A DNA stretch of 64,000 nt. It comes from Bacteroidaceae bacterium (GTDB lineage Bacteria > Bacteroidota > Bacteroidia > Bacteroidales > Bacteroidaceae). Shown here piece by piece: positions 35,346-43,527 of this stretch; positions within the stretch are counted from its first letter, which is position 1, and the number at the start of each line of letters is the position of its first letter. The translations under genes and the position numbers were made by a program. The DNA is taken from contig JAFTXN010000009.1 of assembly GCA_017461605.1 (NCBI GenBank), positions 62,001 to 126,000 on the forward strand, given 5' to 3'. The notes beneath the pieces are model-generated. The model was not told where the DNA came from. It saw only the letters and a list, made by a program, of their open reading frames with translations, and did no database searches.

Positions 35346-35366
35346 CTTTCTAAAACTTTTTATCTT

Positions 35367-36812
35367 ATGAGAAACTCATTCCTTAGAAAATGGCTACCCA
35401 CACTGTTCGCATTAGCCATCCTCACCTGCTTCTACGCTTGCTCAGAAGACACCTCAGACGGCATCAGTGTCGACCCCGACAAAAAAGTACCCGATCCTGC
35501 CGGCACTATACAACTTTCGATGCGTAATTCCGATAATGGACAAACAGAATTAGACAACATATACATCGAGAATGAGAACTTCCGTGGTCATGAAGGAGTT
35601 CACTATTTCACTTCTCTTGGACCGGTAAACGGATTAGGAAATGTGGCTCACATCCCTACGAGCGGATGGGCTTCGAGTGTTGCCGTCATCCCCGGACATG
35701 GATATGTTGCTTATTCCGCCGGCGATTCTTATTGGGGCACACCCCAAAGATGGTATCGCATATATGTAACCGACTATATCGTTAGTACATCCGGCGGCAT
35801 CATCGGAGCAAAAGTGAAATACCAAGCCCCATTTAAAGGAAGCGACGAAGTCATCGACCTCGGCATGAAGGAAATAACCTTGAATGCGAAGGGCGACACT
35901 ATCGCCCTGCCTTTCAAAAACAGCGGAGTCTTCTTGTTTCATGCCTCCACAGACTGTCCACAACTCAGCGTAGCGAAGATGTCTACCTACGATCATTCTT
36001 TCCTTACCAACGGCATAGTCATCACTTCCGAAGCCAACAACTCAGACACGCCGATAGAGGGCACGGTAACACTGACCACACTGCACGGAAAGAAAACTAC
36101 GCTTAAAGTTAGCATTGCCGGCGCGAAGCCTTTTATTGATGTATCCCAAAACAAAATAGGTCTTGATAAAGAAATCAACACTCGCACCATTACCATCAGC
36201 ACAAATACTAAAGAATGGGAAGCCGAGAGTTCGGAAAATTGGTGTACCATTTCCCAAAATGGGAATCAACTAACCATTCGCACTTCTGCTTCAACCGTTG
36301 ACCGTACCGCCGTTATCCGTTTTAAGGGATTTGACACTAAAATCACCGTACATCAAAGCAAATATGCCGTAGGCGATGAATTCAATGAAGATGGAGTGAA
36401 TGGAGTCGTAGGCTACATTGGAGATAGTCTCCGCTTTGTATTTTGTACTACCATCTCAAAAGAAATTTGGAGCACCGAATATATTTCTACGGGGGCCACA
36501 AGTAGAACAGACGGGGAATACAATATGGCGCAAATTAAGAAGCTCCCTTATTGGGAAGTACTCTACCCTGCTTTCTATTATTGCGAACAACTTAACACAA
36601 ATGGCGTTAGCGGTTGGTATCTACCAGCTATAGATGAGTTAGAAAAACTAATGCCTAGGTTCATATCTAGTTCGTGGTTCTGGTCTTCCACCGAAGATGA
36701 TAAATCCCCCGAAAACAACGCACATCAAATCTACTACAGCTATGGATATGTATATAACTATCCCATTAGCAAAAACAATGCATTAGACGTCATTGCTATT
36801 CACAAATTTTGA
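35367..36812 (+). CDS. BACON-type surface lipoprotein with DUF1566-like C-terminus
   Basis: 481 residues. A lipoprotein signal (LFALAILTCFYACSED) has its lipidated cysteine near residue 26. The middle holds a BACON-like repeat (WEAESSENWCTISQNGNQLTIRTSAS...TAVIRFKG, ~295-335). The C-terminal ~150 residues have GWYLPAIDELEKLM and WFWSSTEDD, typical of the DUF1566/Fibrobacter paralogous domain. BACON domains are thought to bind carbohydrate or mucin. It is transcribed alone with a long leader and terminator. The function is unknown. Confidence 0.8.
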   Translation: MRNSFLRKWLPTLFALAILTCFYACSEDTSDGISVDPDKKVPDPAGTIQLSMRNSDNGQTELDNIYIENENFRGHEGVHYFTSLGPVNGLGNVAHIPTSGWASSVAVIPGHGYVAYSAGDSYWGTPQRWYRIYVTDYIVSTSGGIIGAKVKYQAPFKGSDEVIDLGMKEITLNAKGDTIALPFKNSGVFLFHASTDCPQLSVAKMSTYDHSFLTNGIVITSEANNSDTPIEGTVTLTTLHGKKTTLKVSIAGAKPFIDVSQNKIGLDKEINTRTITISTNTKEWEAESSENWCTISQNGNQLTIRTSASTVDRTAVIRFKGFDTKITVHQSKYAVGDEFNEDGVNGVVGYIGDSLRFVFCTTISKEIWSTEYISTGATSRTDGEYNMAQIKKLPYWEVLYPAFYYCEQLNTNGVSGWYLPAIDELEKLMPRFISSSWFWSSTEDDKSPENNAHQIYYSYGYVYNYPISKNNALDVIAIHKF

Positions 36813-36870
36813 TTTTTGGGGAAACACCATAAAAATCTGACAGTGTTTTCCGAATAATTGGATATTGATT

Positions 36871-36902
36871 AAAGACGATCCTCTTCAGATCGTCTTTTTT
36901 GT
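36871..36902 (+). terminator. terminator after BACON lipoprotein gene
   Basis: AAAGACGATC (36871-36880) and GATCGTCTTT (36888-36897) with a seven-base loop and six T. Confidence 0.9.
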
Positions 36903-37022
36903 TCGCCGCTTTTACAACCTCCTATATGGCAATAATCAATTTCGTAACGATAGGGACTCCCCTGTAGTTACCGTCCATCATTGTGTGTTTCGGATATTCG
37001 AAAATCCGGACTGCTTCCAACT

Positions 37023-37089
37023 AAAATCCGCAAGGCGTTTAGATATTTCTGCAGTGCTTGTAGAAAATTCTGAACGCCTTGCGGATTTT
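37023..37089. repeat. modular inverted repeat (CGCAAGGCGTT outer arms, GCAGTGCTTG inside)
   Basis: Perfect 17-base arms 37023-37039 and 37073-37089; the loop again contains GCAGTGCTTGTAGAAAATTC. It lies between convergent genes, 30 bases beyond the GHL10 stop, so it may end that leftward transcript. Confidence 0.85.
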
Positions 37090-37119
37090 TGTAAATCGAG
37101 TGTAAGTTTTTATAGCGGC

Positions 37120-38850
37120 TTATCGCTTGCGGAAAGCTGCGATGCGGTGACTCACGCCACGACGCCCCAGGGTGCGCACCACATAGAAGCCGGGAGCCAG
37201 GTGCGACACCGAAAGCGCAGCCTGCATGGGGCAGGTCATCACGTGGCGTTCCTGCACATCGGTCAGCAACAGAAATTCCGCATCACTCGGTGTTTCGGGC
37301 AGGCGGAAAGTGTCTGCCACTTCGGGATAAGCCTCTGCAAGGGCTGTAGGTGCCACCATGGTCCATTGCGGTGCACTCTCGTTGCCATAGGCATCGACGG
37401 CCGTCACGGCATAGGCACTGTGCAGCAAAGCCGGCAGGGCGGGTGCATAGCGAAATTCCGTTGCGGTGAGACGTTCGGCCACCGTCACATAGCAGGGAGT
37501 GCCGTCATCGCAGACACCGGTCTGTCGGTAGAGGTTGTAATGCACCGGCGTATCGTCGTTGTCGCGGGCATCCGTCCAGTGCAGGCGCAGGCTGTTTTTC
37601 TCAAATGCGATAGTGAGTTGGGGAGTCGTGGGGGCAATGCTGTCCAACCACATCATGGGCGGCACGCGCGAGGGGTGAGCGTAGAAGTCGGCTGCCACAT
37701 AGTCGTAAAGTCCCTTCACGTTGTCCGTCAGGAAGCGGCTGCGAAAGAAAGCCTCACCCCCGATGCCCGTAGCACGGACAAAGTTGAGCTGTCGTTGTAC
37801 TACAGAGAGCGGCCAGTCCTTCTCGCGTTTGTGCAAGAAGTAGATGCCCAGCCCCGGCACCACGGGCTTTCCTGCGGAGCGCTCCTGCCAATCGAGCACA
37901 AAGGGGTAGAAATGCTTTCCGTCGAAATACATCATCGGGAAGAGCATGTCCATCAGCCCACGCTGCAACCATCCGGCAGCATCCTGGTGCACAGCATCGC
38001 GTGCATTCCATCCGTAGCTGCTCTGACGCGGTGTGTCGGCATATTTTCCCACCGGCGAACAGCTCAACTTCACCCATGGACGCACGGCACGCACCGCGTC
38101 GTGGATGGCTTGCACGCAGCGCGTCACGTTGTCGCGTCGCCATTCGGCCTTGTTGCGACCGGCACCATACTTGCGGTATGTCTTGCTGTCGTTAAAGGGG
38201 ATACCGCTCTCGGGATAGCGGATATAGTCCAGATGGATGCCATCCACAGCATAGCGTTCCACGATTTCGCGACAGATGGAAGCGATGTAAGCATCCGTAC
38301 CCGGCACACCGGGGTCCATCATCCACTGGTCGCCGCAGCGCTGACAGAGTTCGGGACGCAGACGCGGCAGTGCCTTGCTTCCGAGTCGCTTCTCCACATT
38401 CACCTTGCAGATGGGGAAAGCCACCACCCAGGCATGCACCTCCATGCCACGCTTGTGGCCCTCCTCCACCACAAGAGCCAAGGGGTCGTAAGCCGGCGCC
38501 ACGCCGGGGGTACCGGTGAAAGCGCCGTCCCAAGGCTCGATGGCCGACGGGTATGCCGTGGTGGAGCGCACACGGGCTTGGAAGAGCACCGTGTTGACAC
38601 CGGCCGCTTGCAAGCGGTCGAGGATGTCACATAGTTCCGCCTTCTGCTGACGTGCTCCGGCCTCTCCGCCTTGCGGTTTCGAGGGCCAGTCGAGCCCATT
38701 GAGCGTGGTGAGCCACACAGCCCGCACTTCATGGCGCGGAGCTTCGGAGGGGTAAATCGGCGTGGCGCAAAAGGTGGTCTGCGCCGGCAGGGCCGAAAAG
38801 ACGTTCCACAACAGGGAGAGTAACAAGAGTCGGAGGAGGATATTCTTCAT
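37120..38850 (-). CDS. GHL10 (DUF187) family glycosyl hydrolase, second copy
   Basis: 576 residues from ATG 38848-38850 (MKNILLRLLLLSLLWNVFSALPAQ, a signal peptide). An alternative ATG at 38880 would overlap the TPR stop by ATGA but adds a poor signal N-terminus. Barrel motifs: HEVRAVWLTTLNGLDWPS, VLFQARVRSTTAYPS, GHKRGMEVHAWV, VDGIHLDYIRYP, KLSCSPVGKYAD, MLFPMMYFDGKHFYP. A fibronectin-like domain (VHYNLYRQTGV) and a C-terminal PorSS-like sorting-type segment follow. It differs widely from the 25654 homologue. It is the last gene of the SSS-TPR-GHL10 operon. Confidence 0.88.
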   Translation of the reverse strand: MKNILLRLLLLSLLWNVFSALPAQTTFCATPIYPSEAPRHEVRAVWLTTLNGLDWPSKPQGGEAGARQQKAELCDILDRLQAAGVNTVLFQARVRSTTAYPSAIEPWDGAFTGTPGVAPAYDPLALVVEEGHKRGMEVHAWVVAFPICKVNVEKRLGSKALPRLRPELCQRCGDQWMMDPGVPGTDAYIASICREIVERYAVDGIHLDYIRYPESGIPFNDSKTYRKYGAGRNKAEWRRDNVTRCVQAIHDAVRAVRPWVKLSCSPVGKYADTPRQSSYGWNARDAVHQDAAGWLQRGLMDMLFPMMYFDGKHFYPFVLDWQERSAGKPVVPGLGIYFLHKREKDWPLSVVQRQLNFVRATGIGGEAFFRSRFLTDNVKGLYDYVAADFYAHPSRVPPMMWLDSIAPTTPQLTIAFEKNSLRLHWTDARDNDDTPVHYNLYRQTGVCDDGTPCYVTVAERLTATEFRYAPALPALLHSAYAVTAVDAYGNESAPQWTMVAPTALAEAYPEVADTFRLPETPSDAEFLLLTDVQERHVMTCPMQAALSVSHLAPGFYVVRTLGRRGVSHRIAAFRKR

Positions 38851-38876
38851 GAGTCGGGGAAAAAGATGCAACGTTA

Positions 38877-39818
38877 TCATAATTCTTCGTAGAGTGAGCG
38901 CAAGGTGGCACGCGGGATGCCGCGACGCACAGCCTCGTCCAGGTCCTTTCGGGCAGCCCCTTTCGCGCCACAGCGCAGCAACACGGAAGCCCGGCGAACA
39001 TAGAGCTCGGCCTGATGAGGCGCAAGGCGAATGGCTGTGTCGTAGTCGATTCTGGCAGCCTCGAAGCGGCCAAATCCGGCCTCGATGTCTGCACGCAGCA
39101 ACAGCGCCTGCACCTCGTCGGGGTACGCCTGCAGCAGCACGTTGAGCCTGTCGAGAGCCTCCTGCGGCCGGCCGTCCTTTTCGTCTGCAATGGCAATGAG
39201 CAAGGAGGCATTGACGTTCTCGGGCGAAAGCCTCAGCACTTCTGCCAAGTCCGTCTTCGCATCCTTATAAAGCCTCTCTTTCATACTGATGGCAGCTCGC
39301 AGGAACAGGAGTTCCTTGCGGTCGATGTCGCATTGCGTGGCCGTCATCAGCGCTTCGATGTCGACACGCGCCAACCGAGTGTTCGATTGTTCCAGATAGC
39401 ACGTAGCGCGGTCAAAACGCACATCGTGACGCTCGGGATGCAGTTTCAGGATGTCAGAAAACTGCTTCACGGCTTCCCGATAGTCGCCACGCGCCATGGA
39501 GATGCGCCCCAGATTGTGCTGCACCACTACAGCCGATTGTGCATCGGGGAAAAGGGTCAAGGCACGGCGAAACAGTTTTTCGGCCTCGGCCAGCGAGTCA
39601 CGGCTCAAGGCGTTGAAACCACGCACCATGCAGTCGCGCCACTCGGCAGAGTCGGCCGAAGTGCGCCAAACGGGAGGGGTGTTCTCCACCTCGTCAGCCC
39701 CCCTTGCCCGCACGCCTCCACCGGCCCCCAGGTCGATGACGGTCTGCGCCGAGAGTCCACAGGCAAAAGCGAGAGCCGCGGACAAAAAAACGTATCTCAA
39801 GAGTATTTGTCTATACAT
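38877..39818 (-). CDS. periplasmic tetratricopeptide-repeat protein
   Basis: 313 residues from ATG 39816-39818 (MYRQILLRYVFLSAALAFACGLSAQ, a signal peptide). The open frame continues upstream into the transporter gene, but that part is a shadow. At least six TPR units follow (SLAEAEKLFRRALTLFPDAQ, DYREAVKQFSDILKLHPER, YKDAKTDLAEVLRLSPEN, PQEALDRLNVLLQAYPDE, FEAARIDYDTAIRLAPHQ, AKGAARKDLDEAVRRG). It is probably a scaffold for a cell-envelope complex. It starts 5 bases after the transporter stop. Confidence 0.88.
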   Translation of the reverse strand: MYRQILLRYVFLSAALAFACGLSAQTVIDLGAGGGVRARGADEVENTPPVWRTSADSAEWRDCMVRGFNALSRDSLAEAEKLFRRALTLFPDAQSAVVVQHNLGRISMARGDYREAVKQFSDILKLHPERHDVRFDRATCYLEQSNTRLARVDIEALMTATQCDIDRKELLFLRAAISMKERLYKDAKTDLAEVLRLSPENVNASLLIAIADEKDGRPQEALDRLNVLLQAYPDEVQALLLRADIEAGFGRFEAARIDYDTAIRLAPHQAELYVRRASVLLRCGAKGAARKDLDEAVRRGIPRATLRSLYEEL

Positions 39819-39823
39819 ACCAT

Positions 39824-41305
39824 TTATCTTTCTTCGAGGGCTGTCCGGCATTTTACGCTCCCCTGCCCCATCGACAAGCACCAAAGTCCCAACATCGTAA
39901 GCCCTCCGTTGAGCATCAGCAGTTCGTAGCCGAAAGTATAGCCCCAAAGTCGCGGACTCACATAGTCCAACACGGCACATACCAATGGGGCTGCCAATGC
40001 CACCCACGGCACGTAGGCATCGCGCACGGCACGCCGCGACAGCAGACCATAGGCGTAGAGTCCCAGCAACGGGCCATAGGTGTAGGAAACCATGACGTAG
40101 ATGGTGTCGATCAGGCTTCCGTCGGAGGCTGCATGGAATGCCAGGATGCACAGATAGAACACCAGGAACACCAACCCGTGCATCCGTCGGCGCAGACGCT
40201 CTGCCACAGCAGCCGGATTGCGCCGCTCAATGTCAAGAACATCGATGCAGGCCGTGGTCGTGAGACTTGTGATGGCGGAGTCGGCACTCGAAAAAGCCGC
40301 TGCCACCACTCCAAGCGTGAACGGCACAACCACCATCGTGCCCAGGGCACCCGAAGACACCAACGTCGGTATCAGCGCATCGCCCGAAGCCGGTGGAGTG
40401 ATGCCGTGTGCTGAGCAAAAAACATAGAGCAAGATGCCCAACACCAACAACAAGAGGTTGACCGGCAGGAAGCACGCGCCGTATGCGCACATATCCTTTT
40501 GAGCATCGCGCAGGCTTCGGCAGGTGAGATTCTTTTGCATCATGTCTTGGTCCAAGCCGGTCATCACAATGACCACGAAGATGCCACTCACGAACTGTCG
40601 CCAAAAGTTTTGCGGCGAAGCCACGTCCCATTCGAACACGCGACTCATCTCGCTGTGGCGCACCGTCCGAACGATGCCGGCCGCATCCAGCTGCATGGCA
40701 TCGGCCACGACCCACAGCATGGTGCCCAGCGACAAGAGCAGGCAGAGCGTTTGCATCACGTCGGTACGCACCAACACGTGCATGCCTCCCCTATGCGTAT
40801 ATCCCCAAATGAGGAGCAGCACGACGGCTGCCGTCAGGGAAAACGGGATGCCCAATTGCGCACCTACAAAATGGTGCAGCACGGCACAGACGAGGGACAG
40901 CCGAGCGGCTGCACCCAACAATTTTCCCACCAAAAAGCAGGCTGCTCCGGTGCGTCGGCTCACAGAACCGTAGCGCAGGCCGAGGTAGGAATAGATACTG
41001 GTCAGCCCCAACTTGTAATACAACGGCAACAACACGAAAGCCACTGCCAAATATCCCACAAAGAAGCCGGCACACATCTGCAGGTAGGTCATCTGCGTGG
41101 AAGCCGCCCACCCGGGCACCGACACAAAGGATACGCCTGACACGCTTGCCCCCACCATGCCGATAGCCACCATGGGCCAAGGCGAGCAACGGCCGGCACG
41201 AAAGAAGGCTTCGTTGTCCGAACGTCGGCTCCAACGACGGGAGAACACCAGCAGCAACACGAAATAGGCCGCCAGCGTGACAAGCATCAGAAGGGCTGTT
41301 GACAT
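39824..41305 (-). CDS. sodium:solute symporter family transporter
   Basis: 493 residues with ~13 membrane helices and SSS-family motifs (ARCSPWPMVAIGMVGASVSGVSFVS near the N-terminus; ISYTYGPLLGLYAYGLLS-like VSYTYGPLLGLYAYGLLS; AAAFSSADSAITSLTTT near the sodium site). The solute is unknown; sialic acid, sugars and amino acids are typical for the family. It is the first gene of a three-gene operon with a TPR protein and a GHL10 hydrolase, suggesting uptake of a product released by that hydrolase. Confidence 0.92.
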   Translation of the reverse strand: MSTALLMLVTLAAYFVLLLVFSRRWSRRSDNEAFFRAGRCSPWPMVAIGMVGASVSGVSFVSVPGWAASTQMTYLQMCAGFFVGYLAVAFVLLPLYYKLGLTSIYSYLGLRYGSVSRRTGAACFLVGKLLGAAARLSLVCAVLHHFVGAQLGIPFSLTAAVVLLLIWGYTHRGGMHVLVRTDVMQTLCLLLSLGTMLWVVADAMQLDAAGIVRTVRHSEMSRVFEWDVASPQNFWRQFVSGIFVVIVMTGLDQDMMQKNLTCRSLRDAQKDMCAYGACFLPVNLLLLVLGILLYVFCSAHGITPPASGDALIPTLVSSGALGTMVVVPFTLGVVAAAFSSADSAITSLTTTACIDVLDIERRNPAAVAERLRRRMHGLVFLVFYLCILAFHAASDGSLIDTIYVMVSYTYGPLLGLYAYGLLSRRAVRDAYVPWVALAAPLVCAVLDYVSPRLWGYTFGYELLMLNGGLTMLGLWCLSMGQGSVKCRTALEER

Positions 41306-41350
41306 CTTTCTAAACCGAATGGACAGACTTGCGTCCGCCTTTTATGGCTG

Positions 41351-41358
41351 CAAAGATA
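41351..41358 (-). promoter_or_regulatory. promoter of SSS-TPR-GHL10 operon, TATCTTTG
   Basis: Reverse complement of CAAAGATA, 45 bases before the transporter ATG. Confidence 0.6.
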
Positions 41359-41422
41359 GCACTTTGAAGCGGCTCCAAGCACTGCCCGTCAGCGTTTAAC
41401 CTTTGTTTGAAAGCCCAAGTTG

Positions 41423-42643
41423 CTACCGCTTTCCCGATAACAGCCTGTGCAAAAACGGACAAAACCGGCGCAGCATCTCATTAAGCAACACGCAAAGCGC
41501 AATGGCGATGACCACCACCAGCAGATAGCGCAGTGTGAGCCAACCCGGCGTGTCGACCACCCAACAGCGCTTCAGCCACTCGTCACAAGCACGCAGTATT
41601 TCCACGGTGTGCGCCGCATAAATCACAAACACACTGCCCGACAACACGGCAGGGAAGCACCAACGTCGACGCGCCGAGAGCGAAGCGGCAACATTGACGG
41701 CCAACACAATCTCCACAAGGAGGAACATCAGTTGCCAAGTGCCCGAAATCGGGGCCGGCATGCTAAAAAACTGATTGACCGTCAGCATCACCGGCAACAA
41801 CACGGCCGAAAGACGATAATGGGGGCGGCATAGTTCCACAAGGTTTCGGTCTGTCATCGACACCCATGCACCAAGACTGAAGAACAAAGCGGCAGTGGTC
41901 GAAAGCCCATGTACAGGATGCCATACCGATAGCACATAGCAAAGCATCAGCAACAAGAGGAAACGCCATCGCAGCCGGCGTAACAGCCACCCAATGACAG
42001 GAGAGAGCAATGCCAGCACCATGAGTTCGCGCACGAACCACAACGGCACATCTACGGGGGCTGTGAGGCCCTCTACGGGGAAGCCGAACCAATTGTGCGT
42101 GTCGCGACCGATGGACTGACTGTCCCAAAAGACACTCCAACCTCCTTTCTGCCGGACATAGAAGCTGAATTTCTCGAAAGCACTGTCCCAAGTCAGCACA
42201 TCCCACCGCAAACGCAGGAATTGCACGACGAGGGCTATGACATTCCATAAGAAGTATGGGATGGCCAGGGAGAAAAACCGCCGTCGCAGTTTGGTGAAAT
42301 AAACTTCGCGTGAGAGATGCCGCACTCCCTTGAAAAACAATCGGCCCGAAATCAGAAAAAATGCAGGTACAGCCACGGCCGGCAGCCATTGCGAAAGCAA
42401 TGATCTGAAGCACTTGCAGCACTCCACCCACAGGGGATGAGCCCCCTCCATCGCCGCAGGAGTCAGCGCACTCACACCATAGGCATGTATCAGCACCACT
42501 CCGACAGCCAATGGGAAGCGCAACCAATCGATGGCACGCGACTCCACCCTTTGCCACCGGCGCGAGCGTTGTGCCGGATGCCGTTCCGATTTTTCCGACC
42601 GGTCTGTTTCGACTACGCACCCGGCTGTTTCCTTTTCCTTCAC
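41423..42643 (-). CDS. acyltransferase family 3 membrane protein
   Basis: 406 residues. The start is GTG (42641-42643), because an in-frame TGA lies two codons upstream and no nearby ATG exists. The acyltransferase-3 pattern begins IDWLRFPLAVGVVLIHAYG (catalytic-type His) and continues VPAFFLISGRLFFKG, SLAIPYFLWNVIALV and PLWFVRELMVLALLSPVIG, with about ten helices. Members O-acetylate sugars of surface polymers. It is monocistronic between the transporter operon and the biotin carrier gene. Confidence 0.87.
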   Translation of the reverse strand: MKEKETAGCVVETDRSEKSERHPAQRSRRWQRVESRAIDWLRFPLAVGVVLIHAYGVSALTPAAMEGAHPLWVECCKCFRSLLSQWLPAVAVPAFFLISGRLFFKGVRHLSREVYFTKLRRRFFSLAIPYFLWNVIALVVQFLRLRWDVLTWDSAFEKFSFYVRQKGGWSVFWDSQSIGRDTHNWFGFPVEGLTAPVDVPLWFVRELMVLALLSPVIGWLLRRLRWRFLLLLMLCYVLSVWHPVHGLSTTAALFFSLGAWVSMTDRNLVELCRPHYRLSAVLLPVMLTVNQFFSMPAPISGTWQLMFLLVEIVLAVNVAASLSARRRWCFPAVLSGSVFVIYAAHTVEILRACDEWLKRCWVVDTPGWLTLRYLLVVVIAIALCVLLNEMLRRFCPFLHRLLSGKR

Positions 42644-42745
42644 GCTTCAAAAGACAATGGGGAAGTTCGTTCCAAAAATTCGGCACCGAACCTCCCCTTA
42701 TTTATATTATATGTACTCACGCGCGCGAGGCGCTATTGATGCTCC

Positions 42746-43201
42746 TTAACCGATGGTGAGCAACACGGTTCCCTCCATCACGCTGTCGCCGGGGGCTACA
42801 CAGATGCCTGTAACGCTTCCGTCGGCTTCGGCCGTGATGTTGTTCTCCATCTTCATGGCTTCGAGCACGAGCACCGTCTCGCCCTTCTTCACAGCCTGGC
42901 CGGCTGCAACGAGCACCTTCGTTACCACGCCGGGCAGAGGAGCCTTGACAGGATTGCCCTTGCCGGGACCGGCCACCGGAGCGGCAGGTGCAGCTGCGGG
43001 TGCCGGAGTTGCTGCTGCAGGAGCTGCCGGTGCACCTTCGGCCGGTGCTTGTGTGGGAAGATCGGCCTCAACCAGCGAAGAGCCCTGCATTTCCACCTCA
43101 AAGGGAATGCCGTTCACCTCCACCTTGGCCTTATTGCCAACGATGCTGTCGATGGTTACGTCATACTGCGCACCGTTTACTTTATACTTGTATTGTTTCA
43201 T
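42746..43201 (-). CDS. biotin carboxyl carrier protein of the MmdA complex
   Basis: 151 residues. The N-terminal ~50 residues form a beta-rich module (MKQYKYKVNGAQYDVTI), followed by an Ala/Pro-rich hinge (PAAPAAATPAPAAAPAAP). The biotinyl domain has VLEAMKMENNI, where Lys in AMKM is biotinylated. It carries CO2 between carboxyltransferase and its partner. It is third in the leftward cluster, 50 bases after the small protein gene. Confidence 0.92.
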   Translation of the reverse strand: MKQYKYKVNGAQYDVTIDSIVGNKAKVEVNGIPFEVEMQGSSLVEADLPTQAPAEGAPAAPAAATPAPAAAPAAPVAGPGKGNPVKAPLPGVVTKVLVAAGQAVKKGETVLVLEAMKMENNITAEADGSVTGICVAPGDSVMEGTVLLTIG

Positions 43202-43251
43202 GATTTCTTAGCGTTGTTTCTGATAAATTTCAAGTCGTTTTAGCCGATCTC

Positions 43252-43515
43252 TTAGAGGCGATTCATGAGGTCGGCAGGAGTGGCCCAAACGTTGGACTGC
43301 GGTGCCAGAGTGATGACACCGGGTTCGTCGTCGTGCACCACCTCTACCTCGCGTTCGATCAGCGCCAGCGCGATGACTGCGGCATAGATAGGCATTTCTG
43401 CTTCCGTCACCTCGGGATGGCTGCCGTCGATAGCAATGTCGGCAATGGTTCCGAGCTTTTCGTCGAGGCGGATGCTGAGTTCCTTACCGTCGATGGTATA
43501 TTTGAATGTCTTCAT
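43252..43515 (-). CDS. small conserved protein of the mmd cluster
   Basis: 87 residues (MKTFKYTIDGKELSIRLDEKLG...YAAVIALALIEREVEVVHDDEPGVITL...TPADLMNRL). It is soluble, with no membrane helix, so it is not a classical OadG/MmdD delta subunit even though it occupies that slot. The N-terminus MKTFKYTIDGKE echoes the carrier's MKQYKYKVNGAQ, hinting at a shared beta module that docks on MmdA. It is 12 bases from mmdA. The function is unproven. Confidence 0.75.
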   Translation of the reverse strand: MKTFKYTIDGKELSIRLDEKLGTIADIAIDGSHPEVTEAEMPIYAAVIALALIEREVEVVHDDEPGVITLAPQSNVWATPADLMNRL

Positions 43516-43527
43516 AGGCTTATCGGC

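Noticed and set aside
38877-40151. Longer start (40151) for the TPR protein
   Set aside because: The extra 111 codons overlap the SSS transporter in another frame and precede a clear signal peptide start at 39818.
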